NCBI GenBank assembly: GCA_964579725.1 | Contig: CAZOHG010000015.1 | Coordinates: 1 to 64,000 of the forward strand | Direction: 5' to 3' | DNA length: 64,000 nucleotides | DNA from: CAZOHG01 sp964579725 | Lineage (GTDB): Bacteria; Zhuqueibacterota; JdFR-76; BMS3Abin05 | In this document: piece after piece, positions 16,765 through 26,528 of the stretch | Numbering within the stretch: the first letter of the stretch is position 1 | Layout: each line of letters starts with the position of its first letter | Made by a program: the position numbers and the translations under genes | The notes under the pieces: model-generated | Seen by the model: only the letters and a program-made list of their open reading frames with translations | What the model was told of the DNA's origin: nothing | Databases searched by the model: none

Positions 16765-19700
16765 ATGTTTGCGAAATTGGCAACCAAAATTTTTGGCAGC
16801 AAACACGACCGTGAAATTAAGCGGTTACAACCAATTGTCGAAAAAATCAACGAAGAATACGAAAAACTCCACGGATTAAGCGAAGAACAACTCAAAGCGC
16901 AGACCGAGAAGTTCAAGGCGATTATTCGGGATCGTACCCGCGAGGTTACGGAACGCATTCAGAAACTGCGCGACGAGCTTGAGGAAAGCTACAAAAATCC
17001 CGAGAGCGGGGTGGAGCAGCGCGATGAAATTCGGGATGAAATCGCCGAATTAGAAGACAAAGAGAAAGAAATAATTGACGAGGTGCTCACGGAGATTTTG
17101 CCCGAAGCATTTGCAACGGTAAAAGAGGTTTGCCGTCGATTTACGGAAGAAAAGCGTTCCTGGAATGTGGTTGACCATAAAATGGTCTGGAATATGATTC
17201 CGTTCGACGTGCAACTCATGGGGGCTGTAGTCTTGCACGAGGGAAAAATCGCGGAAATGGCCACGGGAGAGGGCAAGACGCTGGTGGCCACCATGCCGTT
17301 GTACCTGAATGCCCTTACTGGCAAAGGCGTGCATTTGGTCACCGTTAACGATTATCTGGCCCGACGCGACGCTGAATGGATGGGCGAAATTTACAAATAT
17401 TTAGGCCTTTCCGTGGCGTACATTACCAACGACATGGATAGTGAACAGCGTCGACGTGCCTATGCCGCTGACATTACCTACGGCACCAACAATGAATTCG
17501 GTTTTGACTACCTTCGGGACAATATGGCGATTTCGGAGGAAGACATCGTACAGCGAGGGCATTACTACGCCATTGTGGATGAAGTGGACAGCGTTCTCAT
17601 TGACGAAGCCCGAACACCGCTGATTATTTCCGGCCCTGTGGGACATTCCAACCAGCAGTACAAGGAACTCAAACCGATGGTGGAACGGCTGGTGAAAAAC
17701 CAGACGATTTTGGTCAATCAGCTCATCACCGAAGCGGAAAAACTCCTGAAGGAAGACAAAGAATACGAGGCGGGCATTCGTTTGTTGCAGGCCACACGAG
17801 GGGCTCCGAAAAACAAGCGCTTGATTAAACTGCTGCACGAGCCGGGACTTCAAAAATTAGTGCGCCGGGTGGAAAACGACTTTATTCGGGACAAGCGCCT
17901 GCACGAGGTGGACGACGATCTGTTCTTCTCCATTGACGAGAAAAGCAACACCATCGATTTAACAGATAAGGGACGGGACAAGCTGGCGCCAAACAACCCC
18001 GAGATGTTCATTGTCCCCGATTTAGACGAGGAGATTGAAAAGATTGAATCGGACGAATCGCTTTCCAAAACCGAAAAGGAACGGCGCAAAGAGAAAATTG
18101 TGGCCGAATTTGCCGAAAAAAACGAAAAACTCCACAATATCCAACAACTCTTGAAGGCCTATTCCCTGTTTGAAAAGGACGTTGAATATGTGGTGTCGGA
18201 CGGCAAAGTGATGATCGTGGACGAATTTACCGGTCGTCTCATGCCCGGACGCCGCTACAGCGACGGGTTGCACCAGGCCCTGGAGGCCAAAGAAAATGTT
18301 CGGGTGGAGGGGGAAACCCAGACCCTGGCAACCATCACCCTGCAGAATTATTTCCGAATGTACTACAAATTGGCGGGCATGACGGGAACCGCCGAAACCG
18401 AAGCCGGGGAGTTCTGGGAAATTTACAAACTGGATGTGGTGGTCATTCCCACAAACAAACCGGTACGCCGCATCGATTACCACGACCAAATTTACCGTAC
18501 GAAACGCGAAAAGTACAACGCGGTCATTAACGAAATTGAACGTTTGCACGAACGGGGCATTCCGGTTTTGGTGGGTACGGTTTCGGTGGACGTTTCCGAA
18601 ACGCTAAGCCGGATGTTGAAGAGGCGGGGAATTAAGCACTCCGTTTTAAATGCCAAATACCACCAACAAGAAGCAGAAATCATTTCCCACGCAGGGGAAC
18701 CCGGTCAGGTGACCATCGCCACCAATATGGCTGGCCGCGGAACGGACATTAAATTGGGCAAAGGGGTGGTTGCGTGCAGTGAGTGTTTTTTAGTGGATCG
18801 CGAGAACGAAGCGCCCCCTGAAATCGACATTCACGAGTGCAAGGCAGACATGCCCTGCGGGCTGCACATTATCGGAACGGAGCGTCACGAATCACGGCGA
18901 ATTGACCTTCAGTTGCGCGGGCGCGCGGGCCGCCAGGGCGACCCCGGTGCTTCCAAGTTTTACCTTTCGCTGGAAGACGATCTGATGCGCCTTTTCGGGT
19001 CGGAGCGAATCGCCGGCGTCATGGACCGACTGGGATTGAAAGAGGGGGAGGTCATTACGCACCCGATGATCACCAAATCCATTGAGCGGGCCCAAAAACG
19101 GGTGGAAGCGCAAAACTTTGGCATTCGCAAGCATCTGTTGGAATATGACGATGTCATGAACCAGCAGCGGGAGGTGATTTATGACCGCCGGAATCACGCC
19201 TTGCACGAGGAAAATCTAAAAGACGAGATCATGGACATGATCGAGGAGTACGTGGAAAACACGGTGCGCGAATTCGCCGATCCCGGTACCTACCCGGAAG
19301 AATGGGATTGGGAAGGCCTGAACACCGAACTCATGCGCGTTATGATGATTAAGGTGCCGGTGAAGGAGAGCGAATACCCGGACATGACCGAAGAGGAACT
19401 GATCCGCCGAATCAAAGAAAAAGCCATTCAGGCTTACGAATATCGTGAGAAGAAATTGGGGCCGGAATTGATGCGCGAATTGGAGCGCGTAGCTACCTTG
19501 CGGGTAATCGATGAGCAATGGAAAGAGCACCTGTACGAAATGGATCTGCTCAAAGAAGGAATCGGGCTCCGGGCGTACGGCCAGAAAGACCCGCTGATCG
19601 AGTACAAAAAAGAAGGCTTTCACATGTTTACGGAAATGCTCGATCGCATTAATGAAGGCGTGCTGCAGTTTGTGTATCGGGCCCAGCCACAAATAATGCC

Positions 19701-19947
19701 TCAAATTGACGTGCAGCCTGTGGCTCAGCGCATGAGAACAATCCACGAATCGGCTACGGGAATGGGCTACCGGGGTGTACCGGCGGAAGTAGCGGAAGAA
19801 GAAGCGGCCGCCCGGCGTCAGGGGGGAAGAGACCCGTCGCAGCCGAAACAAAAACCCATTCGGGTGGTTCCGAAGGTTGGTCGAAATGATCCGTGTCCCT
19901 GTGGCAGCGGTTTGAAATACAAATATTGCCACGGACGCAAAAAATAG
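16765..19947 (+). CDS. secA: Preprotein translocase ATPase SecA
   Basis: A 1060-residue SecA, the motor that pushes unfolded proteins through SecYEG. Walker A is MATGEGKTLVA, the DEAD-like box is VDEVDSVLIDEARTPL, followed by the preprotein cross-linking domain, NBD2 (ATNMAGRGTDIKLG; QLRGRAGRQGDPG), helical scaffold and a C-terminal zinc-binding tail RNDPCPCGSGLKYKYCHG. It is about 150 residues longer than the E. coli protein because of a charged insertion at roughly residues 290-450, as in many FCB-group SecAs. NBD2 carries an extra loop with C671, C674, H690, C692 and C698 directly after KLGKGVV. Start ATG 16765 with AAGGTGAG 9 bases upstream. Confidence 0.97.
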   Translation: MFAKLATKIFGSKHDREIKRLQPIVEKINEEYEKLHGLSEEQLKAQTEKFKAIIRDRTREVTERIQKLRDELEESYKNPESGVEQRDEIRDEIAELEDKEKEIIDEVLTEILPEAFATVKEVCRRFTEEKRSWNVVDHKMVWNMIPFDVQLMGAVVLHEGKIAEMATGEGKTLVATMPLYLNALTGKGVHLVTVNDYLARRDAEWMGEIYKYLGLSVAYITNDMDSEQRRRAYAADITYGTNNEFGFDYLRDNMAISEEDIVQRGHYYAIVDEVDSVLIDEARTPLIISGPVGHSNQQYKELKPMVERLVKNQTILVNQLITEAEKLLKEDKEYEAGIRLLQATRGAPKNKRLIKLLHEPGLQKLVRRVENDFIRDKRLHEVDDDLFFSIDEKSNTIDLTDKGRDKLAPNNPEMFIVPDLDEEIEKIESDESLSKTEKERRKEKIVAEFAEKNEKLHNIQQLLKAYSLFEKDVEYVVSDGKVMIVDEFTGRLMPGRRYSDGLHQALEAKENVRVEGETQTLATITLQNYFRMYYKLAGMTGTAETEAGEFWEIYKLDVVVIPTNKPVRRIDYHDQIYRTKREKYNAVINEIERLHERGIPVLVGTVSVDVSETLSRMLKRRGIKHSVLNAKYHQQEAEIISHAGEPGQVTIATNMAGRGTDIKLGKGVVACSECFLVDRENEAPPEIDIHECKADMPCGLHIIGTERHESRRIDLQLRGRAGRQGDPGASKFYLSLEDDLMRLFGSERIAGVMDRLGLKEGEVITHPMITKSIERAQKRVEAQNFGIRKHLLEYDDVMNQQREVIYDRRNHALHEENLKDEIMDMIEEYVENTVREFADPGTYPEEWDWEGLNTELMRVMMIKVPVKESEYPDMTEEELIRRIKEKAIQAYEYREKKLGPELMRELERVATLRVIDEQWKEHLYEMDLLKEGIGLRAYGQKDPLIEYKKEGFHMFTEMLDRINEGVLQFVYRAQPQIMPQIDVQPVAQRMRTIHESATGMGYRGVPAEVAEEEAAARRQGGRDPSQPKQKPIRVVPKVGRNDPCPCGSGLKYKYCHGRKK

Positions 19948-20328
19948 AAAGCGTGTTTTCGAAGGGGAACACTGGCCGACCAATCTGCCACTTAATTGAC
20001 AGAGGAAATGTGAAAGCAGATTGGCAGGTTGATTTTAGTCGATTCCGGTTCAACCGAAAAATGGGCTTGGTTGCGTCCCGTGCAAGTAAGGCAAAATGCG
20101 GGCATAGACTTTTTCCCTTTGATCAGAATTTTAAATGTGAAATTCTTGTAAAATAACTTGACAAATCAAAAAATATTGCTAAATTTTTAGTAAAGGCTCA
20201 AATTTTCTTCCCGCCAAAATTGAATTCAATGTAAAAAACAATATGTTGAGATTTGCAATTTTGACGATAGGAAAATTGGAGCCTGCTTTAAGTAAAATTC
20301 CTTGGGACGAAGAACTCACGAGGGTGGT
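19948..20328. other. Intergenic region between secA and smg
   Basis: This 381-base, AT-rich stretch has a long-loop inverted repeat (CCAATCTGC at 19980-19988 and GCAGATTGG at 20016-20024) just after secA and a candidate promoter at 20158-20185. I see no gene in it. Confidence 0.4.
20158..20185 (+). promoter_or_regulatory. Candidate sigma70-type promoter for smg-topA
   Basis: A perfect -35 box TTGACA (20158-20163) is followed after 16 bases by TAAATT (20180-20185, four of six matches to TATAAT) in an AT-rich stretch about 145 bases before the smg start. Found by eye only. Confidence 0.4.
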
Positions 20329-20802
20329 ATGAACGAACGAGTGGTTGAGATTTTGGTTTTTTTAATGAGTCAAATTCGAGCCAACAACGGCACGATTGAG
20401 AGACTCGACGGTGTCTCGCGCGAATTGCTCAATCAGGGCTACACCGAAAATGAAATTAACGCCGCCTTTTCCTGGCTTTTCGAGAAAATGGAAATGGACC
20501 AGGAAGAGATGCTGGACAATCAAGAGGTGGAGCTGAACCGGGCGTACCGCGTGCTTCACGATGCTGAAAAGGTTGTAATTCGTCCTGAGGCACACGGCTA
20601 TCTGATTCAATTAAAAGAACTTGGAATTATTTCGCTCATGGACATGGAGCAAATTATTGAACGTGCCATGATGTTAGGCGAAAGCTCGGTGTCCGCCGAC
20701 GACATTAAATCTCTGGTGGTTTCGTACCTTTTTAATTCTGATGATGTGGACACGCAGTTGTTGGGGCGCACCATTTCCGATCGTAAGAACATTGTAAATT
20801 AA
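20329..20802 (+). CDS. Smg / DUF494 family protein
   Basis: A 157-residue acidic, helical protein of the Smg (DUF494) family, recognised by MNERVVEILVFLMSQI at the start and the C-terminal ALLGE-like helix region followed by the DDIKSLVVSYLFN segment. The biochemical role is unknown; smg commonly sits next to topA or dprA, as here, 12 bases upstream of topA. ATG at 20329 follows AGGGTGGT; an upstream in-frame TTG at 20302 is less likely. Confidence 0.85.
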   Translation: MNERVVEILVFLMSQIRANNGTIERLDGVSRELLNQGYTENEINAAFSWLFEKMEMDQEEMLDNQEVELNRAYRVLHDAEKVVIRPEAHGYLIQLKELGIISLMDMEQIIERAMMLGESSVSADDIKSLVVSYLFNSDDVDTQLLGRTISDRKNIVN

Positions 20803-20814
20803 AGAAAATTTTAT

Positions 20815-23064
20815 ATGCCGAAATCTCTTGTTATTGTCGAGTCGGTTGCCAAGACAAAGACAATTAATCGTATTTTGGGGAAAGATTTTGTGGTGAAAGC
20901 GTCGGTCGGGCACGTCAAGGACCTCCCCAAAAATCGCCTGGGCGTCGATATCGCCAACAATTTTGAGCCGGAGTACATTACCATTCGCGGAAAGGGTAAA
21001 ATTCTTCAGGAGTTGCGAAAACTGGCGCGCAACTCCGAGCAAGTCTACATTGCCACCGATCCGGATCGCGAAGGCGAAGCCATTGCCTACCATTTGGCCA
21101 ATGAATTGAAAGAAAAAAACGGCAATGTTCACCGGGTGCTGTTTAATGAAATTACCAAATCCGCCGTTATTCGAGCCATCGAACACCCAACCAAAGTTAA
21201 AATTGAAAAAGTCAATGCGCAAAAAGCCCGTCGGGTACTGGACAGGCTGGTTGGCTACAAAGTCAGCCCGATTTTGTGGAAAACCATTTACCGCGGATTG
21301 AGTGCCGGTCGGGTTCAATCGGTGGCTTTGCGTCTCATTTGCGAGCGGGAAGAAGCCATTGAATCCTTTGTCCCGGAAGAGTACTGGACAATTCAGGCGG
21401 AGCTTCAGGGCGAAAAAACAAAGCCTTTTTTCTCGGAACTGCTCAAAATTCAGGGGAAAAAAGCCAAAATCTCCGACCAAAAATCGGCAGAGGCCCATCT
21501 AACAAAAATCAAACAGCAAGCCTTTGTTGTTCGAAAAATTACAAAAAAGACGGTCAAACGTCAGCCTTCTCCCCCGTTTACAACCAGTACACTTCAGCAG
21601 GAAGCTGCCCGACGGTACGGGTTTACTTCGGCGCGAATCATGCGAATTGCCCAGCAGCTTTACGAAGGGGTTGAGTTGGGCAAAGAGGGGAGCGTGGGGC
21701 TCATTACCTACATGCGTACCGATTCCACCCGAATTGCCGAAGAGGCTCTGGAAGCCGTTCGAACGTACATTGGTGCCAATTACGGTTTGGCCTATTTGCC
21801 AGACAAGGCACGGCGATTTCGGACGAAAAAGAATGCTCAGGACGCCCACGAAGCCATTCGTCCAACGGCTATGTCGCGCGAACCCAAAAAAATCGCTCGC
21901 TACTTAAGTCCCGAACAATTAAAACTGTACGAGCTAATCTGGAATCGGTTTGTGGCGTCTCAAATGGCTCCAGCCCTGCTTGACCAAACCACCATTGACA
22001 TTGAAGCGGGCGAGTACCTTTTCCGCACCACCGGCAGCGTGATTCAATTCAGGGGATTTCTTCAGGTTTACGAAGAAAGCAAGGAGTTCGTCGAGGAAGA
22101 AGAAAAAAAGGCCCATTACGTCCCGAAGGAAATTCGAGAGGGGGAGGGCCTCACACTATTGGCCGTCACGCCTACGCAGCATTTCACAAAACCGCCGGCG
22201 CGGTATTCGGAAAGTACGCTGATTAAGGAATTGGACAACCTGGGCATTGGGCGTCCTAGCACCTACGCCGTGATTATCAGTACCCTTTTGAACCGGAAAT
22301 ACGTGGAAAAAAAGGAACGCCGCCTTTTCCCGACGGAGTTAGGCCAGACGGTAAACAAAATTTTGGTGCGCTATTTTGCCCAGATTTTCGATGTCAATTT
22401 TACCGCCACAATGGAAGGCAAATTGGACCTGATTGAAAACGGCAAACGGGACGTCATTGAGGTCTTGCGGGAATTTTACGACTCCTTTGAAAAAGCCCTG
22501 CAAGAAATTGACCGCAAGAAGGACCAAATTAAGACTTCGTTGCAGGAGGAGACCGGTGAGGTTTGCCCCGAGTGCGGCCGGCCGCTGGTGGTGAAATGGG
22601 GGCGCCACGGAAAATTTCTGGCTTGCAGCGGCTACCCGGAATGCAAATACACACGCCCACTTAAGGAAGAAGAAGTTCAGACGACGGATGAAACCTGTCC
22701 TGTTTGTGGGGCGCCACTGGTCGTGAAAACAGGACGGTACGGTAAATTTTTGGCTTGTTCCAACTACCCGAATTGCAAATTTACCAAACCCATTTCTCTG
22801 GGAATTCCCTGCCCTCGGGAAGGCTGCGACGGGGAAATTGTGGAACGCCGAACCAAACGGGGGCGAATCTTTTACGGCTGTAGCAAATACCCCAAATGTG
22901 ATTTTGCAACGTGGCACAAACCGGTGGTTCAAACCTGCCCCAATTGCGGCAATTCGTATTTGGAGGAACACCGGACAAAAGCAAAAGGCATTTTTCTAAA
23001 GTGCCCCAATTGCAAAGCCGAATTTCCAGTCCGAGAACATTCCGAAACCAAAACAAAGAAGTAG
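20815..23064 (+). CDS. topA: DNA topoisomerase I
   Basis: A 749-residue type IA topoisomerase that relaxes negative supercoils. The Toprim domain starts with SLVIVESVAKTKTI and carries ATDPDREGEAIAYHL; the active-site tyrosine is Y299 in GLITYMRTDSTRI; GRPSTYAVIISTLLNRKYV is the conserved domain IV segment. Three full four-cysteine zinc fingers follow (CPECG..CSGYPEC, CPVCG..CSNYPNC, CPREGC..CSKYPKC) and a fourth shorter CPNCG..CPNC ribbon ends the protein. The gene lies in a smg-topA-xer string, the xer start being 3 bases after its stop. Confidence 0.97.
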   Translation: MPKSLVIVESVAKTKTINRILGKDFVVKASVGHVKDLPKNRLGVDIANNFEPEYITIRGKGKILQELRKLARNSEQVYIATDPDREGEAIAYHLANELKEKNGNVHRVLFNEITKSAVIRAIEHPTKVKIEKVNAQKARRVLDRLVGYKVSPILWKTIYRGLSAGRVQSVALRLICEREEAIESFVPEEYWTIQAELQGEKTKPFFSELLKIQGKKAKISDQKSAEAHLTKIKQQAFVVRKITKKTVKRQPSPPFTTSTLQQEAARRYGFTSARIMRIAQQLYEGVELGKEGSVGLITYMRTDSTRIAEEALEAVRTYIGANYGLAYLPDKARRFRTKKNAQDAHEAIRPTAMSREPKKIARYLSPEQLKLYELIWNRFVASQMAPALLDQTTIDIEAGEYLFRTTGSVIQFRGFLQVYEESKEFVEEEEKKAHYVPKEIREGEGLTLLAVTPTQHFTKPPARYSESTLIKELDNLGIGRPSTYAVIISTLLNRKYVEKKERRLFPTELGQTVNKILVRYFAQIFDVNFTATMEGKLDLIENGKRDVIEVLREFYDSFEKALQEIDRKKDQIKTSLQEETGEVCPECGRPLVVKWGRHGKFLACSGYPECKYTRPLKEEEVQTTDETCPVCGAPLVVKTGRYGKFLACSNYPNCKFTKPISLGIPCPREGCDGEIVERRTKRGRIFYGCSKYPKCDFATWHKPVVQTCPNCGNSYLEEHRTKAKGIFLKCPNCKAEFPVREHSETKTKK

Positions 23065-23067
23065 TGC

Positions 23068-23973
23068 GTGAAAAAAACCGTTGAACAGTTTCTTCGGTCT
23101 CTTAAGACGGAGAGAAATTATTCTTCGTTCACGTTGGAAGCCTACGGCCGCGATTTACACCAGTTTGCCGACTTTCTGGCACTTTCCTACCCCGATTTGT
23201 CTGAGCAAAAAGGCGCGGCGTGGGTCACCAAGGAGCACATCCGCTCCTTTTTGGCCTATTTGTCGCAGCAGGGCATGAGCCGAAAGACAATCGGTCGCAA
23301 ATTGGCCGCCATTCGGTCGTATTTCGGATTTTTAATGCGGACGGGAGCGATCACCCTAAATCCGGCGAAAGCCATTCACACGCCCAAGGCGGAGAAAAAA
23401 CTGCCCGCTTTTTTAAGCATTCAGGAAGCGCTTGATTTATTAGAACTTCCGGACAAAAACACACCCGAGGGAATCCGTGACAAGGCCATTTTGGAAATTT
23501 TCTACGGAACAGGAATCCGACTTCGGGAGTTAGTTAAAATGAAGCTCGATGATGTGGATTTCCACGAAGGCCTCATTCGGATTTTGGGGAAAGGCAATAA
23601 AGAACGATTGGTGCCGCTGGGAAGAATGGCTGAGAAAAGCTTAAAGGGGTATTTGAAAATCAGAAATCAATTGCTTCAAAAGGGAGAGGAAAAAACGCGC
23701 ATTTTGTTCTTAAGTAAGCGCGGCAAACCGATTTCTCCCCGCACTGTTCAATATCGCGTTCAAAAATATCTGCAAAATATCTCAGATCTAAGTTCATTAA
23801 GTCCGCACTTGTTACGTCACACGTTTGCAACCCATTTGTTGGAAGCTGGCGCCGATTTGGAAGCCGTTAAAGAACTCCTGGGTCACGCCAGTCTTTCGAC
23901 CACACAAATTTACACGCACGTAACGATGGAACGCCTGAAACAGATTTACCGCCAGGCGCACCCGCGTGCGTAA
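23068..23973 (+). CDS. Tyrosine recombinase XerC/XerD
   Basis: A 301-residue tyrosine recombinase. The N-terminal SAM-like core-binding domain (1-90) is followed by the catalytic domain with R151 (GTGIRLREL), K175/K178 (GKGNKERL), H247 and R250 (HLLRHTFATHLL), H273 (LGHASLSTTQ) and nucleophile Y282 (IYTHV). It is expected to resolve chromosome dimers at dif together with a partner or alone. The start is GTG at 23068, three bases after the topA stop, a common topA-xerC arrangement in bacteria. Whether it is XerC or XerD is not decided by sequence. Confidence 0.93.
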   Translation: MKKTVEQFLRSLKTERNYSSFTLEAYGRDLHQFADFLALSYPDLSEQKGAAWVTKEHIRSFLAYLSQQGMSRKTIGRKLAAIRSYFGFLMRTGAITLNPAKAIHTPKAEKKLPAFLSIQEALDLLELPDKNTPEGIRDKAILEIFYGTGIRLRELVKMKLDDVDFHEGLIRILGKGNKERLVPLGRMAEKSLKGYLKIRNQLLQKGEEKTRILFLSKRGKPISPRTVQYRVQKYLQNISDLSSLSPHLLRHTFATHLLEAGADLEAVKELLGHASLSTTQIYTHVTMERLKQIYRQAHPRA

Positions 23974-24057
23974 TGTTCTTTCTCATAAAAATTGTGGGAC
24001 GTGACGATAGATTGGTGTGGACAAGGAAGATGAACCCAAAGCAAAAAGGAGTGTCCT

Positions 24058-24402
24058 ATGAGGATTACAGTCACGGCAAGGCATTTCAAGGCATCAGACC
24101 AACTTCGTTCCTACGCAGAAAATGAAGTGAAGCGTCTGAAGAAATTCTTCGATGGAATTGTGGACTCGGAAATTATTTTAACCAAGGAACGTGCCAATCG
24201 GAATGCAAGCATTACCATTAATGTGAACAGCCATAGCTTTGTGGCCTCGGAATCGTCGGACAATTTCTACAAATCCATTGACCAGGCCGTGGACAACCTG
24301 GAACGTCAATTGAAGCGGTTTAAAGATAAATTGCGGTCCAAATCCCTTCGCAAACGGGAAACTGAGGCCGTGGCTTCCGAAGTAGAAGAAAAAGTCGAAT
24401 AG
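24058..24402 (+). CDS. hpf: Ribosome hibernation promoting factor, short form
   Basis: A 114-residue HPF/RaiA protein: MRITVTARHFKASDQLRSYAENEVKRLKKFF and SFVASESSDNFYKSIDQAVDNLERQLKRFKDKLRS are the conserved beta-alpha-beta-beta-beta-alpha parts. It binds the 30S decoding channel and promotes inactive ribosome dimers or monomers in slow growth. Only the N-terminal domain is present, so it is the short type. A strong intrinsic terminator follows at 24441. AAAGGAGTG precedes the ATG. Confidence 0.93.
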   Translation: MRITVTARHFKASDQLRSYAENEVKRLKKFFDGIVDSEIILTKERANRNASITINVNSHSFVASESSDNFYKSIDQAVDNLERQLKRFKDKLRSKSLRKRETEAVASEVEEKVE

Positions 24403-24440
24403 TTTTCCTCACGTGAGTTGTTTCAAACGTGGTTTCTTGC

Positions 24441-24470
24441 AAAAGCCGCTCAAAAGAGCGGCTTTTATTT
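24441..24470 (+). terminator. Intrinsic terminator after hpf
   Basis: A perfect 11-bp stem (AAAAGCCGCTC 24441-24451, loop AAAA, GAGCGGCTTTT 24456-24466) is followed by ATTTTG. It closes the hpf transcript and could also work for the other strand. Confidence 0.85.
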
Positions 24471-24636
24471 TGCGTCGAACCGAAAGGGACAGGCAAAACA
24501 CGAATTGAACAGCCTTTTCAATAAAATTGTACACCGGTCATTTTCCTCTTGCTTTTTTGGGATAAAATCATATTTTTAAATGCGAATTGAATTTTCAACT
24601 CCGCACTCTTTTTTTGAAAATTACAGGTGGGCAATC

Positions 24637-25617
24637 TTGGGAGATCAACAACAATCGATTACAGTCGAGCAATTTTTTAAGGACAACGAAAAAGACCTGC
24701 AACTTGAAATCATTGTCAATGAAGAGGGTTTCAAACGCCGGATCACCCAAACCGAAATTCACCGTCCGGGTCTGGCTTTGGCCGGTTTTGTGGACGTTTT
24801 TTCCTACAATCGGATTCAAGTTCTGGGGAACACAGAGGTCACTTATTTAAAATCTCTTCCACTGGACGTTCGTCGGCAGGATTTGACCCGCCTTTTTGAA
24901 TTCGATATTCCCCTCATTGTCATCACCAATAAAAATCCTGTGGATGGCGAACTGATTCAAAAATGCAAAGAGAAAAAAGTCCCCTTGCTACGCTCGGCAT
25001 TGGTGTCCACGGAATTTGTCCGCTATGTGAATGAATATCTTTCGGATGTTTTTGCCCCGCGTGTGGTGGTGCACGGTACGCTCATTGACGTCTACGGAAT
25101 CGGCGTCCTGCTGACGGGGCGAAGCGGCATCGGGAAAAGTGAAGTGGCGCTGGATTTAGTGGAGCGAGGCCACCGCCTGGTGTCGGACGATGTGGTGGAG
25201 ATCGTCAAAAAATCCCGCGAAATTCTCATTGGACAAACCAACAGCCTGCTGCGGCACCACATTGAGCTGCGCGGGTTGGGCATTGTGGACGTCCAGAGCA
25301 TGTTCGGTATTCGGGCAATCCGTGTTCAGAAACGGGTGGAAATTGAGGTTCAATTGGAGGATTGGGACGATTCCGAGGACTACGAGCGCCTGGGCATGGA
25401 AGACCAGTTTAAGGAGATCCTGGGGGTTCAGTTACCAATCGTCCGGCTGCCCATTTTCCCCGGGAAAAATATTACCGTCATTGTGGAAACAATCGCCTTA
25501 AATCAATTGTTGAAAATTCACGGTCTTCATCCCGCCAAAAAATTTAACGAATTGCTCATGAAACGAATTCAGGAAAAGCAGGAGTTAAAAAAATACCTCA
25601 AAGGTGATTTTGAATAG
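24637..25617 (+). CDS. hprK: HPr kinase/phosphorylase
   Basis: A 326-residue HprK (345 if the ATG at 24580 is used). The Walker A loop is TGRSGIGKSEVALDL, followed by RLVSDDVVEI, the HprK signature LRGLGIVDVQSMFG and GKNITVIVETIALNQLLK. It phosphorylates HPr on Ser46 and reverses this, and in Gram-positives controls carbon use. The TTG at 24637 is preferred because AGGTGG lies 6 bases upstream and the family usually begins just before SITVEQFF; the ATG at 24580 has no ribosome-binding site. It is followed by mannose-type PTS IIA and IIB genes, suggesting a regulatory PTS chain. HPr and enzyme I are not in the window. Confidence 0.93.
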   Translation: MGDQQQSITVEQFFKDNEKDLQLEIIVNEEGFKRRITQTEIHRPGLALAGFVDVFSYNRIQVLGNTEVTYLKSLPLDVRRQDLTRLFEFDIPLIVITNKNPVDGELIQKCKEKKVPLLRSALVSTEFVRYVNEYLSDVFAPRVVVHGTLIDVYGIGVLLTGRSGIGKSEVALDLVERGHRLVSDDVVEIVKKSREILIGQTNSLLRHHIELRGLGIVDVQSMFGIRAIRVQKRVEIEVQLEDWDDSEDYERLGMEDQFKEILGVQLPIVRLPIFPGKNITVIVETIALNQLLKIHGLHPAKKFNELLMKRIQEKQELKKYLKGDFE

Positions 25618-25637
25618 GAACTTTACCGTCGGTAGGC

Positions 25638-26036
25638 ATGTACATGATTAGTGGAATTCTTTTTACACACGGCACATTGGGCGAGGCTTTTTTGCGGACG
25701 GTGCGGCGCATCGTGGGCGAAACGGAGGGCCTCCAGAGTCTTTCCAGTTCGGCCAAATCGCCCCGGGCACTGGCGGACGAATTGGAGAAAATGTTGGAAG
25801 CTGCCGATAAAAAAAATGAGAAAGTTTTTATTTTTGTGGGGCTCAAAGGCGGCAATCCCTGGCATGTCGCACGCCGTATAGCCAGAAAATTTTCCGGAAC
25901 CGTCATCATCTCCGGACTGAATTTGCCCATGTTGCTTTCATTTATTACAAAACGAGATACCCACCCGATTGAGGCGCTGCCCGAGATTTTGCAACGTGAC
26001 GCCGTTCGGGGAATCGACATTTGGGGGGAGGAATAG
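25638..26036 (+). CDS. PTS mannose/fructose/sorbose-type IIA component
   Basis: A 132-residue EIIA of the Man family. H11 in GILFTHGTLGEAF is the phosphorylated His; VFIFVGLKGGNPWHVARRI and SGLNLPMLLSFI are the family's conserved strands. It would take phosphate from HPr and give it to the IIB protein encoded next (start directly after its stop). A second ATG two codons on (25644) is an alternative start. No IIC or IID membrane subunits follow, so transport by this system is not shown. Confidence 0.88.
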   Translation: MYMISGILFTHGTLGEAFLRTVRRIVGETEGLQSLSSSAKSPRALADELEKMLEAADKKNEKVFIFVGLKGGNPWHVARRIARKFSGTVIISGLNLPMLLSFITKRDTHPIEALPEILQRDAVRGIDIWGEE

Positions 26037-26528
26037 ATGTCTTTCGTTTTGGTTCGGATTGACGATCGCCTCATTCACGGGCAGGTAGTAGTGGGGTGGG
26101 CCCGCGCCCTTCGCCCCGATCGGATTGTGTTGTGCGACGACGAAATTGCCGCCAGCGACTGGGAAAAGGACCTCTATTTGAATTCGTACGCTGATGTCGA
26201 CGTGGCATTGGATGTTTTTTCGACTAACGAGCTTGTTCGCTACGTTCAGTCCCCTGATTTTGCCAAAGAAAAGGTTTTGTTGGTTGTGGCCAGCCCGAAG
26301 GTTGTCTGGAAACTGGTGGAAAAGGGAATTCCTATAAAAAGCGTCAATGTGGGCGGGCTCCATTTCAAGGAAAAAGCAAAGAAAATCGCCCCCTATATTT
26401 TTGTTTCCGAAGAAGATGTTCTTTTTTTGAAAAAGTTGTCCGAGCGAGGGATTGCCCTTGAAGGCAGAGACGTCCCGCAGGCGAAAGCATTAGATGTCAT
26501 GGAATTAATTCGAAAAGCAGGATTATGA
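26037..26528 (+). CDS. PTS mannose/sorbose-type IIB component
   Basis: A 163-residue EIIB of the Man/Sor family. H14 in VRIDDRLIHGQVVVGWA is the phosphorylation site. The body (VDVALDVFSTNELVRY; KSVNVGGLHFKE) is normal for the family. The gene starts immediately after the IIA stop and overlaps the following MCE gene (ATGA at 26525-26528), so the three are one transcription unit. With IIC/IID absent, a phosphorelay that senses carbon or energy state is more likely than sugar uptake, unless the membrane part is encoded elsewhere. Confidence 0.88.
   Translation: MSFVLVRIDDRLIHGQVVVGWARALRPDRIVLCDDEIAASDWEKDLYLNSYADVDVALDVFSTNELVRYVQSPDFAKEKVLLVVASPKVVWKLVEKGIPIKSVNVGGLHFKEKAKKIAPYIFVSEEDVLFLKKLSERGIALEGRDVPQAKALDVMELIRKAGL

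Noticed and set aside
16640..16879. GTG-initiated frame just before and into secA, as a possible SecM-like leader
   Set aside because: It overlaps secA by 115 bases in another frame, has no hydrophobic export signal or recognisable arrest motif.
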